Shown here: piece after piece, positions 6,462 to 9,104 of the stretch
Position numbering within the stretch: position 1 is the first letter of the stretch
Layout of the letters: each line of letters opens with the position of its first letter
NCBI GenBank assembly: GCA_019313605.1
Contig: JAFDAW010000103.1
Coordinates: 1-9,104, forward strand
Source: Deltaproteobacteria bacterium
GTDB taxonomy: Bacteria; Myxococcota_A; UBA9160; SMWR01
DNA length: 9,104 bases
Reading direction: 5' to 3'
Program-made: the position numbers and the translations under genes
The notes under the pieces: model-generated
Databases searched by the model: none
Told to the model about the DNA's origin: nothing
The model's input: only the letters and a program-made list of their open reading frames with translations

Positions 6462-6674
6462 ATGGCGCGGGGAAAGAACTTCTTCCCGATGCAAAGAGGC
6501 GAAAAGATCGCGCTGAGTGTCCTGATTCTCTTTGCCGCCGCGTCGTTCCTGCCGATCGCGCGCAGCATCGAAGTCGCGGGCGTGCTGCTATTCGGCTGGT
6601 TGATGGCCGCGTTGATGCTGCTTTCACCGATCCTGACTCTCTGGGCCTTTTGGTGCGGTCGGCCGCGAAACTAG
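6462..6674 (+). CDS. Small two-helix membrane protein, possible partner of the SSS symporter
   Basis: This 70-aa protein has a short basic N-terminus (MARGKNFFPMQRGEK) and two hydrophobic segments at about residues 17-33 and 38-64, joined by a short turn with Pro31 and Arg34. It ends in a basic tail, CGRPRN, so both termini are probably cytoplasmic. I do not recognise the family with certainty. Genes for small two-helix proteins (for example DUF3311, DUF997/YhdT, DUF485) are known directly upstream of sodium/solute symporters, and this gene sits 178 nt before one on the same strand, with repeat array 3 between. A role as accessory subunit is inference from size, topology and position. The AGGGGG site supports the ATG; Met10 is an alternative start. 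The TAG stop lies in a CTAG at the repeat edge. Confidence 0.65.
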   Translation: MARGKNFFPMQRGEKIALSVLILFAAASFLPIARSIEVAGVLLFGWLMAALMLLSPILTLWAFWCGRPRN

Positions 6675-6838
6675 CTGGCGAATCCGTAGGATTCGCTTTG
6701 CGGCGACGAGACCTGTCGGTCTCGTCTGGCTGGCGAATCCGTAGGATTCGCTTTGCGGCGACGAGACCTTTTCAGTCTCGTCTGGCGGGTGAATCCTTCG
6801 GATTCGCTTGCGGCGTCACGCGGCTCCGCTAGGCCGCG
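6675..6838 (+). repeat. Array 3: three tandem two-hairpin repeat units
   Basis: Units start at 6675 and 6730 (period 55 nt), and a third, divergent unit starts near 6782. Hairpin A occupies 6678-6696 and 6733-6751, with stem GCGAATCC / GGATTCGC and loop GTA. The third copy (6789-6807) is GTGAATCC / GGATTCGC with loop TTC and one G-U pair. Hairpin B occupies 6705-6726 (GACGAGACC / GGTCTCGTC, loop TGTC) and 6760-6782 (8-bp stem GACGAGAC / GTCTCGTC, larger loop). In unit 3 it is replaced by CGCGGC / GCCGCG (6819-6824 and 6833-6838) with an 8-nt loop. The linker is TTTGCGGC, or TTGCGGC in unit 3. The array begins at the CTAG holding the stop of the small membrane protein and ends a few bases before the symporter ribosome binding site. 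Confidence 0.88.
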
Positions 6839-6843
6839 CTTTT

Positions 6844-6850
6844 GGAGGGG
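6844..6850 (+). promoter_or_regulatory. Ribosome binding site of the symporter
   Basis: GGAGGGG (within GGAGGGGGGG, 6844-6853) precedes two in-frame GTG codons at 6853 and 6859. From the GGAGG core the spacing is 4 nt to the first and 10 nt to the second, so either could be used. It argues against an in-frame TTG at 6808, which lies inside repeat array 3. Confidence 0.6.
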
Positions 6851-6852
6851 GG

Positions 6853-8307
6853 GTGCCAGTGCTCGTCGAGCAGGTCCTCGTAGTCCTCTATCTGGTCGCC
6901 TGTATCGGAATCGGTGTTTACGCTTCGCGCAAGGTCCTGACATCACGCGATGAATACTGGGTGGCGGGGCGCCGGATCGGCACCGCGGTCAACACCATGG
7001 CCATCATGGCGAGCCTCGCGAGCGGCGGCTCGATCATCGGTGTCATGGGATACGCCTATTCCCAGGGAATCCCCGCCACGTTCGCGCTGTTTGCCGGGGC
7101 GGTAGTCGGTTTCCCGCTCGCCTCGATTCTGGTTGCCCGCCAGCTGCGCAATTTTGGCCGCTACACGATCACCGATTTCCTGGCTTTCCGGTTTCCGAGC
7201 CCGATCGTCCGGGTGCTCGTGCCGATCCTGATCGTGCTCGCGTTCACCGCCTACATCATTGCGCAGCTCAAAGCCGCTGGGATCACGGCCAACGCTCTGC
7301 TCGGTATCCCCTATGACACGGCGCTGGTCGTCGCGACGCTGGTCTTCGTCACCTACGTCTCGATTGGCGGCATGATCGCGATCACCTGGACCGACGTGGT
7401 TCAGGGAGTGTTGATGCTGTTCGTGGTGGTCGGCACCGCACTCGCGGTGATCTGGCGCGCGGGTTCTCCGTTCGCGTTGATCGCCCAGGCGACCGAAGTG
7501 GCGCCGGAACTCGGTGGCCTCGCCAACCAGGAAATCGGGAACTCCGTCGGTTATTTCATCATCTGGGCCACCGCAATTCCGGTGATCCCCCATATCGTGA
7601 TGCGGGTTTTGACTGCAAAGGACGGGCGCAGCGCGCAGCTTTCGCTGAACCTCGCGATGTTGGCCTACAGCGTGATGATCCTCGCTGCGGTACTCGCAAT
7701 CGTTCCGCTGGGCAAACTCGCTTTTCCCGATCTCGCAGATGCCGATCAGGTGTTTCTACGGGTGATCCAGTCCGAGTTTCCCGCGGTGATTCGCGGGATC
7801 GCGGTGGCGGCCGTGCTCGCGGCCGTGATGTCGACCACCGATGCGCTGCTGCTGGCCTGCAGTTCGGCGATCGCCCACGACCTGCTAGGCGACATCTTGC
7901 GGCAGAGGGCGAGCGACAAGACCCTTGCGGTGATTCGAGTGGTCTCGGCGTGGGTGGTCGGAATTCTGGCGCTCTATTGGGCGCTGTCGCCGCCCGAGCT
8001 GCTAACTCGTTTCTACACCGCCGGAATCGGCTTGCTGAGTGCGGGGCTCTTCGTGCCCACCATCGCGGGCCTCTGGTGGAAGCGCGCAAACAAGACCGGC
8101 GGGGTCGCGTCGCTGGTCGCGGGCGCGGGAATCTACGTGCTCACCCTCAGTGGGATCGTCGACTTCGGCCTTCCCCCGATCGTCGTCTCGCTGTCCGCGA
8201 GCGCGCTGGCCATGGCGGCCGGCGGGCTGTTTGGAGCGCCCGAAAGCCCCGAGATGTGCGAGCAGATCGCGGCGCTCCACGCCGACGAGCCCTCCGGCGG
8301 GCCCTGA
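6853..8307 (+). CDS. Sodium/solute symporter (SSS family, PutP/PanF-like)
   Basis: This is a 484-aa polytopic inner-membrane protein with about 13 hydrophobic helices, expected to import a small organic solute with Na+. Residues are numbered from GTG 6853. YWVAGR (35-40) follows the first helix, and GGMIAITWTDVVQG (172-185) is the SSS family signature. AAVMSTTDALLLACSSAI (323-340) aligns with the Na2-site helix of PutP, with Ser327 and Thr328 matching the sodium-coordinating Ser/Thr pair. The size fits transport-only members; no histidine-kinase extension is present. The frame is open back to a TTG at 6808, but that start lies in the repeat, while GGAGGGG directly precedes GTG 6853; GTG 6859 is equally possible. 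Substrate cannot be read from the sequence. The aminotransferase 53 nt downstream hints at an amine or amino acid, and the small membrane protein upstream may be a subunit. Confidence 0.92.
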   Translation: MPVLVEQVLVVLYLVACIGIGVYASRKVLTSRDEYWVAGRRIGTAVNTMAIMASLASGGSIIGVMGYAYSQGIPATFALFAGAVVGFPLASILVARQLRNFGRYTITDFLAFRFPSPIVRVLVPILIVLAFTAYIIAQLKAAGITANALLGIPYDTALVVATLVFVTYVSIGGMIAITWTDVVQGVLMLFVVVGTALAVIWRAGSPFALIAQATEVAPELGGLANQEIGNSVGYFIIWATAIPVIPHIVMRVLTAKDGRSAQLSLNLAMLAYSVMILAAVLAIVPLGKLAFPDLADADQVFLRVIQSEFPAVIRGIAVAAVLAAVMSTTDALLLACSSAIAHDLLGDILRQRASDKTLAVIRVVSAWVVGILALYWALSPPELLTRFYTAGIGLLSAGLFVPTIAGLWWKRANKTGGVASLVAGAGIYVLTLSGIVDFGLPPIVVSLSASALAMAAGGLFGAPESPEMCEQIAALHADEPSGGP

Positions 8308-8348
8308 GGGCCGAGGGCCGCCCACAACCGATTCTCCGCGCGGGTTGA

Positions 8349-8354
8349 TAGAAT
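8349..8354 (+). promoter_or_regulatory. Possible -10 element for a leaderless aminotransferase transcript
   Basis: TAGAAT matches TATAAT at five of six bases and ends 6 nt before the ATG at 8361, so transcription would begin at or next to the start codon. I see no good -35 at 17 bp spacing. The only Shine-Dalgarno-like bases, AGGGG at 8355-8359, lie too close to the ATG. Read-through from the symporter is an alternative. Confidence 0.25.
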
Positions 8355-8360
8355 AGGGGC

Positions 8361-9104
8361 ATGCCGCCTAGCGCCCGGAACCAGTACCCCGACGGACACG
8401 TCCTCTATCGCCGACTCGCGAAGAGCTTTCCGAAGATCGTGCGCGGAGAGGGCTGCTGGCTCTTCGACGACACCGGAAAGAGATATCTCGATGCGAGCAG
8501 CGGCGCGCTCGTCGCCAACCTGGGGCACGGCAATGCCGAGTTGGCGAAGGCCATCGGCGAGCAGGCCGCGCGTGTCGGTTATGTGAATGGCGTCGCGTTT
8601 ACCAACGACGCGGTCGAAGAGCTCGCGGCCGAGCTCAATGCGCTGACAGCAGATGGCCTCGACAAGGCGATGTTCTGTTGCAACGGGGGCGATGCCGTTG
8701 AGGCGGCACTCAAGGTCGCGCGCCAATTCTGGGCGGAATCGGGCCGGCCCGAGAAACGGAAGATCGTTTCGCTGTTTCCGAGCTATCACGGCAACACACT
8801 GCTCGCGCTGTCGGCTTCAGGTCGCCCGGCTTATCGAAAACAATTTCGAGACTGGTTGATTCCAGTTTGCAATGTGCCCGCGCCCTACGCCTATCGCTGT
8901 GCGTGCCGAGGTGAACGGGAGGACTGCCCGGCCTGCAGCGGAACCGCGTTGGAAGATGTGCTGTTGCAGGAGGGGCCCGAGACGGTCGCGGCCTTCATCG
9001 CAGAGCCCGTCGGGGGAGCTTCGACGGGCGCCTCGGTGCCGCGTGCGGGGTATTGGCAGAAGGTCCGGGAAATCTGCGACCGGCACGAGATTCTCTTCAT
9101 TGCA
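8361..9104 (+). CDS. Class III pyridoxal-phosphate aminotransferase (3' end beyond window)
   Basis: The first 248 codons are present and still open at the window edge. It is a PLP-dependent fold-type I class III aminotransferase, moving an amino group from an omega-amino donor to a keto acid or aldehyde. Visible blocks are GCWLFDDTGKRYLDASSG (31-48), NLGHG (53-57), CNGGDAVEAALKVAR (107-121, the phosphate-binding block, where Gly-Ser-Glu is more usual than Gly-Gly-Asp), SYHGNTLLALSASG (141-154) and AFIAEPVGGASTG (211-223). The window ends at ILFIA, just before the expected Asp-Glu, so the PLP-binding lysine is not seen. Residues 176-192 (YAYRCACRGEREDCPAC) carry four Cys in a segment that is Cys-containing in related class III enzymes. 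An in-frame TAG at 8349 rules out a longer N-terminus. The substrate is unknown. Confidence 0.9.
   Translation, partial: MPPSARNQYPDGHVLYRRLAKSFPKIVRGEGCWLFDDTGKRYLDASSGALVANLGHGNAELAKAIGEQAARVGYVNGVAFTNDAVEELAAELNALTADGLDKAMFCCNGGDAVEAALKVARQFWAESGRPEKRKIVSLFPSYHGNTLLALSASGRPAYRKQFRDWLIPVCNVPAPYAYRCACRGEREDCPACSGTALEDVLLQEGPETVAAFIAEPVGGASTGASVPRAGYWQKVREICDRHEILFIA

Noticed and set aside
6126..6494. Minus-strand 122-aa frame with IGAHISS heptad repeats
   Set aside because: The heptads come from the 21-bp DNA repeat. The frame overlaps the start of the thiolase and of the small membrane protein, is rich in Arg and Pro like other shadow frames, and lacks a convincing start.
5884..6516. Plus-strand 210-aa frame with MCAPIDE repeats
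   Set aside because: It begins inside the thiolase on the opposite strand, is Arg/Ser/Pro-rich as expected of a shadow, and overlaps the start of the small membrane protein.
6808..6852. TTG start at 6808 for the symporter
   Set aside because: It lies within repeat array 3 and has no ribosome binding site, while GGAGGGG directly precedes GTG 6853.

Overview
This is a high-G+C bacterial window with tightly packed metabolic genes, ATGA-type stop/start overlaps, Shine-Dalgarno sites and some GTG starts. The gene content is acyl-CoA thiolysis, CoA transfer, COG1233 flavoproteins, a sodium/solute symporter and a class III aminotransferase. That suits a free-living heterotroph from a high-G+C Gram-negative lineage such as a deltaproteobacterial or myxobacterial relative. 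No rRNA, tRNA or unambiguous marker gene is present, so the taxon stays open.

Layout, left to right. (1) Positions 1-57 hold the last 18 codons of a + strand gene; its stop overlaps the next start. (2) Positions 57-1646 and 1643-3181 (+) are two paralogous phytoene-desaturase/PYROXD2-like FAD oxidoreductases joined by an ATGA overlap. (3) Positions 3193-3358 hold three tandem copies of a two-hairpin repeat in the gap between convergent genes. (4) Positions 3379-4728 (-) encode a fused alpha-beta 3-oxoacid CoA-transferase, and 4865-6133 (-) a PcaF-like thiolase. They are transcribed leftward, thiolase first, with two divergent copies of the repeat between them (4738-4868). (5) Positions 6134-6461 are a divergent intergenic region with a 21-bp phased direct repeat next to the thiolase start, a 12-bp palindrome and a long imperfect hairpin. 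(6) Position 6462-6674 (+) is a 70-aa two-helix membrane protein, followed by three more repeat units (6675-6838), then an SSS-family symporter (6853-8307). (7) A class III aminotransferase starts at 8361 and runs off the right edge.

How the genes may work together: the CoA-transferase and thiolase form a beta-ketoacid activation and cleavage module (3-oxoacid to 3-oxoacyl-CoA to acetyl-CoA plus acyl-CoA). The substrate could be acetoacetate or 3-oxoadipate. The two-helix protein plus symporter look like an uptake system, and the aminotransferase just downstream could process an imported amine or amino acid. The two flavoproteins may act as a pair on an unknown substrate.

The most unusual content is the repeat family. 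Eight units in three intergenic arrays all point the same way on the + strand. Each has an approximately 8-bp hairpin with a three-base loop, a TTTGCG-like linker and a second hairpin of 6-10 bp. One second hairpin shows a compensatory base-pair change, and one unit has entirely different stems with the same architecture. The arrays abut stop codons and ribosome binding sites and split two probable operons. No new defence system, CRISPR array, transposase or phage gene is visible.
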